From Treponema bryantii (GTDB taxonomy: Bacteria; Spirochaetota; Spirochaetia; Treponematales; Treponemataceae), in contig NZ_AP025286.1 in assembly GCF_036492245.1 (NCBI RefSeq), positions 3,100,001 to 3,164,000 of the forward strand: 64,000 bases of DNA, in the 5' to 3' direction. Position numbers and translations under genes: made by a program. Below, piece by piece: positions 7,883 to 18,800 of this stretch. Position 1 is the stretch's first letter, and each line of letters starts with the position of its first letter. The notes beneath the pieces were generated by a model. It worked only from the letters and a program-made list of their open reading frames with translations, did not search any database and was not told the DNA's origin.

Positions 7883-10222
7883 TTATGGCATTACCTTTAA
7901 GAATGGATTAAATCTTGTTGTTTCTTCTTCTCTGTACGGATACAAAATACTGTCCAGAATCGAAACATCAGAATCCACATAAAGCGGCTTCATCTTATCA
8001 CCAATTGCCGGTTTACGGAATTCCCTGCTGGCTTCTGATGCAGTTCCAATAAAAGTTTCAGTTGCTTCAATATCTGGCGGAGTAGTTCCATATTCCCCGG
8101 AATTATTCCAGCACATATACCCGCGGTCCAGAGAATCGCGAACACCAAAGAACTGCTTCTTAATATAATCAGAATCATAATAAAGTCTGTCGTAGCTTAC
8201 ATTCAGATAGAACGACTGAACCCATGGACGAATAATTGCTCTGTTGCGGCACAAAATTGTATTTCTGAAAGAACCGTAATAATAAATGCGGTATGTACGG
8301 TCTGCCACAGGAGCATAGTTTAAGAATGTCTGTTCAAAATGACTTGGATAGAACATCGGTCCAATCACATCAACATACTCAGCAAGCATTTCTGCGTCCT
8401 GACCAGTTCTTGTTCCACTACGATACCAGCCGTTTGCACCATAAATATCAATTCCAATCGGTGCTTTAATATTTGCACGTGCATAAGAAAGGAACGAAAT
8501 CAAGGCAGATTCCTTATCCATTCCCTTATCCTGCCAGCGATACTGTGCATTATAAAGATTCAAACCATCTGTCGGAAAGCGGATATAATCAAACTGAATT
8601 TCGTCAAAGCCGCGTTCAATCAGTTCTTTTGCAATTGCTACGTTATATTCCCAAACCTCTTCGGAATACGGGTCTACCCACTGCTCATCATAATATGCAG
8701 TTTCTTTAGTACCGGTAGGCTGCTCATTTTCATCAAGAACATCCTCGTAGCCTTTAATTCCCATCCACGGTTTGTTCAACTTTTTATCCCAGACAGCGTA
8801 TTTTCCATTTTTGTATTTTGAGAGAGAGCGGTCTTTAAAAGTAACAATACGTGCTACCAGATAAACATTTTCGCTCTTAAATTCCTTAATGAATTTATCA
8901 AGGTCTTTAATTGCATAGCCAGAGGTAGAACATTTTTCCAGAACCAATGGATCTTTTGAATCATAACGAAGGAAACCATAATCATCCTTCATATCAATTA
9001 CCATTGAGTTCATATTGCGGTCTTTAATAACCTTCTTGAATTTCGCAACTCCTTCAGGGAAGCTGCACTGGTAAGCAGAGGCATAAATGCTCTTTCTACC
9101 GTTTGCAATTTCTGCATAAGGAGAGTTCACAGTTCCCGGATAAAGCAGCCAGAGTTCGTTCAATTGAAGTCCGCGTGCAAATCCGCTTCTAGACTGAGGA
9201 ATCCAGGCAGTATTTATCATACCCGGAACAGAAGAAAATGCTTCATGCCAGTCTCGTTCCTGACTTGGAGTACCAGGACTTTGAAGACTATCCAAATCAA
9301 TAGCGCCAAAGCCTTCAAGCTTAGTATATAGAAGCACATTATCTATTGTAGTAAGTCCGTCTGTAACATCAGTTGGTTCAGAACCTGTATAAATCAGCTC
9401 ACCTTTCTTTTCCTGCCAGTTGAGACGATAGATTCGCGGAATATAAGTCTGAGAAATATAGATTTCTGTATAAACTGAACCGTCTGCATTGGTTCGTACA
9501 ACCGGAAGAATATCAGCAATTTCATCCGGAGATGTAAGGGAAGGCATTTTTTCAAAACCGGCATCAATATCTGTCCAGCCAGCCTTCTGTCTATCCGGGA
9601 AAATATAGGAAAGTCCAAAAATTGGATGCGCCATAAAGACTACAGTCTGATCATCGAGTGTGGCAACGGCAACTGCCTTCATTCCAGGAGAATTTTTACT
9701 CATAGAACCAAGGTCTTTCCATGTAAGTCCGCCATCACGGCTGAAATAAACACTGTCCTTTGTAGCAGTTACAACCTCGTTATTATTAAGCGGATTTACA
9801 GAAAGGTCTTTGAGCTCCTGAATCTGAAGCGAAAGGGTTTTCTGTCCTTCTTTAAAGGTTTTTATAGTAAGGAATGGAAGTCCATTATCACGTTCTTCAA
9901 ATTTCTTTAAATCCTGAGAATAAAAAACTCCTTTCTGAGTACGCATAAGCCAGGAAGGATGTGGAACACCACTGCTATCTGCAATATTTACACGCAAAAG
10001 CTGATCTACACGAGCTTCTGTCCACAGAGGAATTGCGGAATTTCTGTTTGTTACGCGGAAAAGTCCGTTATCTGAACCTACGAGGAATACTTCTGTTTCC
10101 GAATCGTTATCCAGTGCACTTACAGGATTCTTTTCCGGAAGTCTATATAATGGTTTTACCTCGTCTGAAAAAGCAAGGACCGTTAAAAAAAACAAAGAGA
10201 GTACAAAAAGTGATTTTTTCAT
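7883..10222 (-). CDS. Exported DUF4015-type putative glycoside hydrolase with N-terminal propeller-like region
   Basis: A 779-residue exported protein (signal peptide about 1-19). Residues 20-370 contain sialidase/BNR-like turns such as 'VYFSRDGGLTWKDLG', suggesting a beta-propeller. From about 375 to 690 the sequence matches the DUF4015 (COG1306) glycoside-hydrolase-like TIM barrel: 'MVIDMKDDYGFLRYDS', 'VYLVARIVTFKD', 'RGFDEIQFDYIRFPTDG' (about 537-549) and 'DVIGPMFYPSHF'. The Asp residues in the latter strands are the likely catalytic carboxylates. It probably acts on polysaccharide in the periplasm or at the surface. mnmE starts 13 bp downstream. A CCGATAA box lies just before the ATG. Confidence 0.8.
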   Translation of the reverse strand: MKKSLFVLSLFFLTVLAFSDEVKPLYRLPEKNPVSALDNDSETEVFLVGSDNGLFRVTNRNSAIPLWTEARVDQLLRVNIADSSGVPHPSWLMRTQKGVFYSQDLKKFEERDNGLPFLTIKTFKEGQKTLSLQIQELKDLSVNPLNNNEVVTATKDSVYFSRDGGLTWKDLGSMSKNSPGMKAVAVATLDDQTVVFMAHPIFGLSYIFPDRQKAGWTDIDAGFEKMPSLTSPDEIADILPVVRTNADGSVYTEIYISQTYIPRIYRLNWQEKKGELIYTGSEPTDVTDGLTTIDNVLLYTKLEGFGAIDLDSLQSPGTPSQERDWHEAFSSVPGMINTAWIPQSRSGFARGLQLNELWLLYPGTVNSPYAEIANGRKSIYASAYQCSFPEGVAKFKKVIKDRNMNSMVIDMKDDYGFLRYDSKDPLVLEKCSTSGYAIKDLDKFIKEFKSENVYLVARIVTFKDRSLSKYKNGKYAVWDKKLNKPWMGIKGYEDVLDENEQPTGTKETAYYDEQWVDPYSEEVWEYNVAIAKELIERGFDEIQFDYIRFPTDGLNLYNAQYRWQDKGMDKESALISFLSYARANIKAPIGIDIYGANGWYRSGTRTGQDAEMLAEYVDVIGPMFYPSHFEQTFLNYAPVADRTYRIYYYGSFRNTILCRNRAIIRPWVQSFYLNVSYDRLYYDSDYIKKQFFGVRDSLDRGYMCWNNSGEYGTTPPDIEATETFIGTASEASREFRKPAIGDKMKPLYVDSDVSILDSILYPYREEETTRFNPFLKVMP

Positions 10223-10229
10223 ACTCTCT

Positions 10230-10237
10230 TTATCGGT
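10230..10237 (-). promoter_or_regulatory. Possible sigma-28-type -10 box (ACCGATAA)
   Basis: On the minus strand ACCGATAA sits about 7 bases before the ATG of the DUF4015 gene, with TAAA 16 bases further upstream. It matches the FliA consensus (TAAA-N15-GCCGATAA) fairly well. It is so close to the start that the transcript would be leaderless, so this is weaker than the boxes at 18945 and 39380. Confidence 0.35.
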
Positions 10238-10257
10238 AGATTTTGCTTAAATATTTA

Positions 10258-11715
10258 CTACAGAATCTTATCAAGTGCTTCTACGACATCCTGATCGTAC
10301 AAAGCAGACTGTTCTTTAAGTGTATTTATAGCAGATTCCTTATCCATAGCACCACGATAAGAACGCTTACTTGAAAGTGAAACGTAACTTTCTGCTACAC
10401 GGATAAGACGTGCAATCTGTGGAATCTCGTCTCCAGAAAGCCCCTGTGGATATCCAGAACCATCGATATTCTCATGATGCTTTGTTGCAGCATCTTCAAA
10501 TACACTCCAGTACTTCTTAGGAACAAACTCAAGATGTTTTTCTGCAAGATTAACGTGCTCGTTCAATGCATGCTTTTCTTCTTCTGTAAGCTGAGTTGCA
10601 ACAAGAAGATCAGGATCAATTGCAAGGAATCCTGCATCGTAAATCATAGCAGCACAGAAGTTGAGCATTGCCATTCCCTGAGGAAGTCCAAGCTGAATAG
10701 AAAGCTTGTAAACCAGCTCGGAAACGTTCTTTGAATTATTCTTACGGCCTGTAACATTATCAATCTGCTGGCCAATTTCCTCACACTTAACAGCAAGCTG
10801 CTTAAGTTCTTCTTCATCCTCTTCAGAAAATGTTACATCCGGAAGAGCCTGTGCCGGAGCCCATGTAGAAGAACCAGCAATTCTAAGTGAAGGGTTTCCA
10901 CCATAGATATCTGTAATTCCACCAAGCATAAGGCGATTTGTCTGGCTCTGATTCTGAGCAAGAAGCTTAAATGCCTGTGCATACTGTTCCTGCTGCATGA
11001 GATTTGCCTTAGCAGCTCTTCTTATTATTACTATAATCAGCATTACAAGGAATGCGATTATGATTGCAATTCCAATAATTGAGAAAGCAATTACACGTGT
11101 AGAACGCTTTGTTTCTCTTGCAGTTTCAGAAAAGGCATTTCCCATATCCTTAAGACCAGATTCAAGGGCATTCTTAAAATCTTCCTGTCCTTGTTTTGTA
11201 GCTTCAGCCTGCTCCTTCATTGCTGCAGCCTGTTCTTTCATAGCCTTTGCCTGAGCTTCCATAGATTCCTGCTGAGCCTCAAAGCGTTCCTGCTCAACCT
11301 TGCGTTGTGCAGCAGTCTCAGCTTTTTGTGCAGCCTTTTCTTTATTAGCCTGATCGGTCTCTATCTGCTTAACAAGCTTTTTGATTGAAGTATTCTCAAT
11401 ATTAGGATACTTCTCAAGATTCATCTTGATATCAATGAGAGCCATATCATCATATTTTTTCTGAAGTATCTGAAGCTTCTGCTTATAAACAGTCTGTGCA
11501 AAATACAAAACATTTGCCTGAGAATCCTCATCTTTTGCAACTGCAAGAGCCTGGTTTACATACTTATAAGCATCTTCAATGTTTCCATCGTCAAAAGCTT
11601 CTTCTGCCTTATCCAGAAAGCGTACAGCTAAATCTGTTGTTGCCGCAAAAGTTTGGGCAGTGAAGAAAACAACTAATAATGCAATTAAAATTCTTTTAAG
11701 CTTACCTAACAACAT
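10258..11715 (-). CDS. Membrane protein with coiled coil and degenerate HD-GYP domain
   Basis: A 485-residue protein. It has a signal/anchor at residues 1-24, a helical segment, a long Lys/Glu/Ala/Gln-rich coiled coil (about 95-190), a membrane segment near 203-230, and a C-terminal HD-GYP-like domain (about 300-485). The GYP half is well kept ('HHENIDGSGYPQGLSGDEIP'). Where catalytic c-di-GMP phosphodiesterases have an HD dyad, this protein reads 'YDAG', so metal binding is probably impaired. It may be a c-di-GMP sensor rather than an enzyme. A TTG start at 11727 is possible. The ATG at 11715 is preferred for its GGAG 7 bases upstream, and it overlaps the preceding gene by 14 bp. Confidence 0.78.
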   Translation of the reverse strand: MLLGKLKRILIALLVVFFTAQTFAATTDLAVRFLDKAEEAFDDGNIEDAYKYVNQALAVAKDEDSQANVLYFAQTVYKQKLQILQKKYDDMALIDIKMNLEKYPNIENTSIKKLVKQIETDQANKEKAAQKAETAAQRKVEQERFEAQQESMEAQAKAMKEQAAAMKEQAEATKQGQEDFKNALESGLKDMGNAFSETARETKRSTRVIAFSIIGIAIIIAFLVMLIIVIIRRAAKANLMQQEQYAQAFKLLAQNQSQTNRLMLGGITDIYGGNPSLRIAGSSTWAPAQALPDVTFSEEDEEELKQLAVKCEEIGQQIDNVTGRKNNSKNVSELVYKLSIQLGLPQGMAMLNFCAAMIYDAGFLAIDPDLLVATQLTEEEKHALNEHVNLAEKHLEFVPKKYWSVFEDAATKHHENIDGSGYPQGLSGDEIPQIARLIRVAESYVSLSSKRSYRGAMDKESAINTLKEQSALYDQDVVEALDKIL

Positions 11716-12829
11716 TTTCAACTCCAATAGCCAGAATTACACTCGCTCTATTTTCCATTCCATCATTCTTAAGGAAGAATTTATCCCTCAAGCCAATATT
11801 GAAATTTAACTTTACTTTTTCCAATTCCGCAAATGGAATTGCCATATTCATAGCAAAACCTGCTGCCACTTTTATATTTTGATAGAATAAATGTCCTGCA
11901 AGCCAGTCAGCGCCAATATCCACCTTAAGCGAGCCAAGCGACAGATTTCCCATTTTTATTCCTATAAATGGAGAGAAGAAGTTACCAACGACAGTTTCTG
12001 TAAGTGGCGCAGTATCTGATTTTCCTGTAATTACAGCACCAAAACCAGCTCTTATAAACAGGTTCTTAGAAATATTAGCAAATGAATATTTTAATGCAGC
12101 TTCGAAATCACCAAGCAATGGAACCATCTTTTCTTCTTCCACTGGAATAGTAAGGAACTGAGCTCCTGCAAATGCATCTATACCAAGAACATTTTTATTC
12201 TCCATTGTATATTCATAATCAAAGTCCAAACAAATACCATAATGGAACGAATTTATTGCAGAACCCTTATCCATTAAATATGCAATATCTGCCATTCCAA
12301 GTTTTAACAGCCAGTTTGTACTTGTAAGCTTTGTTTCTTTTCCAGAAACATATACAGAACCTGTAGAAGTTTTTGTAGCTGCAACATATTCTTTTTCTAC
12401 GTTACTGCGCTGTTTTTCCTTCTCCATTTCAATTCTTGCAAGCTCAAGTTGTCTCTGATGTTCACGTTCTGCTTCATGTTTACGCTGAATCTCATAAGCA
12501 TCAGAAATTACACTGTACATTTCTACAGCTTCTTCGTTATCAAGATTATTCTCAATAAGAACAAGTGTAGCAGACATAGCAAAATCATAATCATTATTAA
12601 CAATAAGACGTCTGATTTTCTTCTGAGTATAGTTTTCCATTAAATAGTAATATCTATCTTTTGTGTTTCTAGAAAGAATACTATTTAATTTACTATCATC
12701 TTTTGCAGAAAAGCAGCTATCTATCTGGTTATAAATCTCGCTTACATATTCTTCCAGAGCAAAGAGCTTGCCAGAAGAACACAGTAACAAAACTGCTAAA
12801 GATAATATTTTTATTTTCCTTCCAAACAT
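11702..12829 (-). CDS. Exported protein of unknown function with coiled coil and possible beta-barrel
   Basis: A 375-residue protein I cannot assign. It has a signal peptide (residues 1-24, ending SSGKLFA), a helical region, a charged coiled coil near 113-145 (rich in E, R, Q, K), and a C-terminal half of alternating hydrophobic/polar strands that could be an outer-membrane or periplasmic beta structure. The ATG at 12829 is chosen over an upstream GTG because AAGGAG lies 5 bases before it. It begins 14 bp after the 2014-residue Ig-repeat gene and overlaps the HD-GYP gene, so the three are probably cotranscribed and may serve one envelope structure. Confidence 0.65.
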   Translation of the reverse strand: MFGRKIKILSLAVLLLCSSGKLFALEEYVSEIYNQIDSCFSAKDDSKLNSILSRNTKDRYYYLMENYTQKKIRRLIVNNDYDFAMSATLVLIENNLDNEEAVEMYSVISDAYEIQRKHEAEREHQRQLELARIEMEKEKQRSNVEKEYVAATKTSTGSVYVSGKETKLTSTNWLLKLGMADIAYLMDKGSAINSFHYGICLDFDYEYTMENKNVLGIDAFAGAQFLTIPVEEEKMVPLLGDFEAALKYSFANISKNLFIRAGFGAVITGKSDTAPLTETVVGNFFSPFIGIKMGNLSLGSLKVDIGADWLAGHLFYQNIKVAAGFAMNMAIPFAELEKVKLNFNIGLRDKFFLKNDGMENRASVILAIGVENVVR

Positions 12830-12843
12830 TCTCACTCCTTTGC

Positions 12844-15800
12844 CTAGAAGATATTCGTTCTAAATCCAACTGCAATCTGTGGAATCAAACTCTTTATGTT
12901 TGTTCCTGAGACGTCGGTAGGGATAAACCACAGTGAGCCTTCTGTATACATTGAGAACGAACTGAAGGCTTTCACATTCTGAAGTTTAATTCTTGGGAAT
13001 TCAATCTGTGCAAGCAGAGAAGAAAGAATCTGTGATTTTCCACTGTTCGTCTGTGTAAACATTGCAAATTCAGCACCTACACCAAAGCCTGCATAGAGCC
13101 AGTCCCAGTCGTGACCAAGGAAGAAGCTGAATGGAATAGAAGCAATACTTGCAATAATCTTAAGGCTGTATACATTTCCACCGTAACGCATATCTGTAAA
13201 ATCTCTCTTGAACAGGTTAGAAACTGCGTCACGCTGCTGCTGTGTAAACTGACCGTAAGAAGCCTGTACCTTTACAACGTCATCGAAGAAGGTAAGTCCG
13301 GCACCTACAGAGAACAGTGTTGCACCCCACAGACGGAAGTCTAAGTACAAGCCCTGGATGAATGAAGGAACTTCGTAACTTGCTTTATCACCCTTACGCA
13401 AAGCAACAGTTACATCCTCAAGTTTTACATCATCATTTGAAAGACCTGAAGCATTAAGTACCTGGTTATAACGACCACCATTAATTGGAGCAATCAGGCG
13501 GATTGAAGGTGCAGTATTATCAACCTGAATGATTGTTCTTGTGATAGCTGTTTCACCGTTCTTCATCGTAGCGCGGATGAGGAAGAAGTGATATCCTTCT
13601 GCAATATCCTGATTTTCTATACGGTACATCCACTTTTCATTCTTAGAAAGCTCTGTGAATGTCTTACCGTTATCAAAACTCAATTCAATCTTAGCAACCT
13701 TCTTAGCGGCTGTTGCTGCCTTCTGCTCAGGAGTTGCTTCCTTAGTTCTAGAGAAGAGGAGTTCATCTTCACTGATAGAGTAACCTGCCTGACCTCTGAT
13801 GTAAGGACGGTTGATTGCAAAGTCACCGTAAGTAAAGTTATCAATCTTAATCCATGGTCCAACAGGACTATAAGTAATAGTCTGTTCGCGAGATTTTACA
13901 GTCTTTCCATTAGCAAGAACTGAATCTACACGATAAGTGTGTACACCTTCTTCAATATCTTCTGGACCAAGATCAAACTTAAAGAAGCCACAATCTGTAA
14001 GGGTTGTATCTGAAACCAGCTTATTATCAACATAGAGATTCAAGAGTGTAATTTCACTTTCAGAAGCAGCCTGTCCATAAACTGTGAACACACCGTTCTT
14101 ATGTTCTCCGTTGAGTGGATACAGAATATCTACAGTTGCAGGAGCAATATTCTTTTCAAGGTGAATATTGCGACTGACATTAGTTATGTTTCCAGCCTTA
14201 TCTTTTCCAGTAAGTTCTACGTTATAGAAGCCGTCTGGAAGATCACGCATATCAATTGTTTCACCAATAATACGGTCAATCTTAATCTTACGGATACTTG
14301 GTGCACCACCTCTTTCAAGGTTTCTGATTGTAATGTAAAGATCTGTAACCTCTACGTTATCATAAGTATTACCAGAGAAGAACAGCTGACCAGTTGTTGT
14401 AGAATCATCAAGCGGCAATTCAAGGTTCAGGTAAGGAGCATCGTTATCGATATTGATAAGGCTCGAGTAAAGTCCCTGAATACCATAGTTATCTGTTACC
14501 TTAAGGAAGACAACCTGAGTTCCACCAGGAATAGCACGTGTATCTACTGTGTAGCTCCACTTTTCTGTTCCTACAGCCTCGTTATAACTGTTACCGTTAT
14601 CAAGCGAAACCTTAACATTTGCAATTCCGTTCTTATCGCTTGCCCAACCAGAAATTGTAACAAGATTACGTACAGAAGTATCGATTGTAGGCTTTTCTAC
14701 AGCACCCTTTGGCTCTTCAAGAGAAATACGGTAAGTACGTGAAACCTCAGGTCCCTTTACACCATTGATATCAACAGCATAAACAGTAACTGTATGCTCG
14801 TTATCTACCATTGTATCAAGAGGTACATCAATTGAGAAACTTGTATTCAGTTTGTACTCTGCATCTGCATTAGTCTGCTTGAATACTTCTTTTGTTGATA
14901 CCTGCTTGTATGAACCGTTATCAATCTTATAGAAGATTGAAGATTCACCATCATCATCGTAAACAACACCCGAAATTGTAAAGTCACGGGTAATTACCTG
15001 CATATCTTCCGGTACATGAATTTCTGCACGTGGAAGGTCAGATTCATTATCAATACTGAACAGCCATGATTCTACCGGAGTTGCATTTCCAGCATCATCG
15101 GTGAAGACAAATGACATTGCATCGCTTATAGGTGCTTCTGGTGTACCAACATGAGTATAGATAAGAGGATTCAATTCAATTGGCTGACGAACCTGTGCCC
15201 TGCCCTTTTCTGGAGGAGCCAGATATTCTGCCTTAGCAAGAAGTCCGTTATCTGATACTTCAAATACAATGAGGTTATCACCGTTTACAACATCAATTTC
15301 CTGAGGCTCAACTACTCGAACTTCTGGAGGAGTAACATCCTTATAAGCTGATGTATAAATATAGGTTTCGTGACCCGAAGTATCGCGGGCACGCATATTG
15401 ATTCTGATAAGACCATCAGGCAATTCAGAAATATTTACATCTTTAGAGAAGGTTACACCAACTCTGTTATTGTTTCTTGAAAGATCAAAGCTAGACCAGT
15501 TTTCTCCGTTATCGAGAGAGTATTCTACGGCTCTGATTCCAAGAGGATGAGCTGCAGTTCCCGAAAGTCTAAAGGTATTTCCTACCCACTGGAAAAGCTC
15601 TGGAGTTACAAAGTTGATTTCAGGTGCACTTGTATTTGCAATAAAGTTCAACGGAGAAGAATTGTGTGCATCACCAAAGCGGTCTGTAACTCTTACAACC
15701 ACATTCTTATATACTCCATCTTTTTCTGCATAGAGAGTAATAAGATTTCCATCAGCCTCAGCAACAAGACCTGCAGTTGAAGAAACCAGTTCTACTCTAA

Positions 15801-18800
15801 GAGGAGCATTGTAATTTACATAATAGAGGAATTTTGAGCCATTGCTCAAAACATAGTTATTATCAACTTCATCATATACAGTGCCAGTAGCAGGCATTGG
15901 ATAGATTCCTTCTTTATCATTGATAAGTTCAGCCTCTGCCTCACGTACAACTGTGAAAGAACCTGTTACTGTCTGCTCAAGCGCACCAGCCTTAATTACA
16001 GCACTGAGTTTATTAACACGAGAAGGAAGATTTGTTGCAGGAATTTCTGCAATCCAGCGCATTGGTTCTTCTAGAGTAGGCTTAATAAGCTTTGCAGCAC
16101 CTTTTTGTGTAACAGAACCACCGGCAATTTCTTCACCTGTTATTTCGAAGTTTACAGAATTAACAACCGCGCCAGTATCAATATAAAGACGGATTGTTGC
16201 AATATCTTTTGAGTTGTAGCCAAGAACAATCGGCATACCACTCATATAATCAGCATCATTGATCTGTACAATGTGTGCAGAAAGAGAAGGCTTTTTAACT
16301 GCAGTGAACTTTCCAGCAACAGGCTTACCATCTGTAGTTGCAGTATTAAAGCTTACAGGATTATTTCCTTCTACCATTTCTTCGCGGAAATAAGTCTGAT
16401 AATCTGCTTCAAGTTCACCCTGATAAACTGCTACAGCATAAACATCAAAGCCATCTGCCCAGAATACTGCAGGTGCTTTTGGAACAGGCATCTTTCCATT
16501 CTGCTCTTCTACATCTGGAATATTCTTAACTGCAAATGCCTTGGCTTTTTTGTTTCCGCCGGCACTTTCAGCAATCAATTCTACGATATGAACACCGTAA
16601 CCATAGTCTTCTGCATTAAAGGTAAATTTGAATGAACCGTCTCTTGAAACATCAATTGACTTAAGATCATCATTTGTAGAAGGAGCTGTTGTAGTTGCAA
16701 TAATTCCCTTCTGAATATCTACCTTAGCAGACATTACTCTGTATTTAAGACCACCAACACCAGTTTCACAGGTAACTTTACCACTTACAGCAAAAGAACC
16801 TTCAAGTCCATTAAGTGCATTTGATTCTGAGTAATCACTAATTGTAATTTCAGGAAGAGCAGTATCGGCACGGAATCTCAAAGGACGAGATTCAATAGTC
16901 TTTCCTTTGTCTGTTTTGATTCTTACAACAACAGGATCTGAACTTCCAATTGCATTCTGTGGAATAAGGCGGATTAAATTGCCTTCAAGTTCAACCTTTG
17001 CAAACTTTGTTGATGGAACCAGCTCTGCACTTGCAGCATTAGCTCCAATCAGATAACCGGTAACAGGGAAGTCTGGATTACTTATGATTGAACCGTCTTC
17101 GTCTACAGTGCTGTCATCAAACACAACAACAGGCTCTTCACTCTTAACAACTGTAGTATTAGTTACATAGTAAAGTGCTCTATAAGTTGAAACACGACCA
17201 ATCATATCTTCAGCTTCAATTGTAAGGTTCATTACACCCTTAGCGCTTTCCGGAAGAATTGGAAGTGTATATGTATAAGAAGTTGCATTCTTAAGTTCTG
17301 TAGAACTTTCTGCAAGACCTTCTTTACCCCACTTAAGAGATGAAGAAACCCTTACAAGACCTACTCCAGAAGTAATTCCCAAACTGAAGGTACGTCCACT
17401 TTCCGGATGGATTTCCATACCGTTTACAAATTCGTTTCCGTCTTTTCCACCATTAAGTTTCGCTTCACCAAACTGAGGAGCAATTCCGCGGGAAACAATA
17501 TTAACTACTACAGGATTTCCAACAACATCATTTACATCAACTGCAGTAACAGTTACTTTATGATTTCCTGTTGAAAGTGCTTCTGCATCACAAAGATGAT
17601 AGTAGAATACACCCTTTGTTTCCTGAATAATCGGCTCATTATTATCAAGCTGAATTCGAACTTCCTTTACACCATCAGGATCTGTTGCAATACCGCGTAC
17701 AAAAAGCGGATCTGCATCACCAAAGTTCTGACCTTCAGCAGGTTCAGAAACCGATGTTACAGGCTTGTCATTTTCCTGATTTAAAGGAATATTGCGGCTT
17801 ACGTCTACAATATTGCCTGCACGGTCTTTAGCATGAATTGTGAATTTTGTCGCTTTATCTTTGATTGCAAGTGTGTCTACATTAACGGCCCAGTAAGGGT
17901 TACCAGGAATAAGATCAAAGGTGCCAGACTGAGAACCGAATGTCCATGAAAGTTCTGTTACACCAATTGTATCCTTTGCATAACCGGCAACTGAGAATTT
18001 ACCGTCCATAACCTGACCTTCTGCCGGATAAACAATTCCAACATCAGGCTTAGTATTATCTATAAAGTACAGGAATGAATACATTCCCACAGAACCAGCC
18101 ATATCTACAGCCTTAAACCAGAGAACAGCAGGTCCATCATTAAATTTCTTTGTATCAACTGAAACTGTGAAATCACAAAGAGACTTATTCTTGTTTCCGC
18201 CGAACTTAAGAGGTGTGAAGTTTTCGCCGTTATCTACAGAATAATAAAGCTCTTTAATTCCGTTTCCATCCGAAACAATACCGTCAAATTTAACATTTCC
18301 AGAAACAAGAATACCCATTGTCTTGTCCTGAACTTCTGTTACAGGTTGTTTACGGTCAAGCTGCCAGGTAAGCACATAAGGGTTACTTACTCTTGGCTCT
18401 TCATTTATATCGTAACCAATTACTTTGATTGTATGGTCACCTTCTTCAAGGTCATTTGTATCGAGGTAGTAAGACCAGAATTCCTTTCCATCTGCAGTAA
18501 CTCGTTTTTCAGTCTCTTTTCCTTCATCAAGAATGAGTTCAACCCGTGATACACCATCATCATCAACACATGTACCTACAATATTAAGGTTACCAACGAC
18601 ACGCATGTGAGGATACGGGTTTGTAATACCACAGATTGGAAGGTCAGATTTTGGATCCAGATAAAGGTTATGAGGTCCTTCAATATGAACATTACCACCA
18701 AGGTCGCGGGCTGTGATCATAATATTGTACTTGCCCGGCTTGCGGCTATCCAGATCAAACTGTTCCTGCCAGCTGTTCATGTTTTCAACTGAAATTTCTT

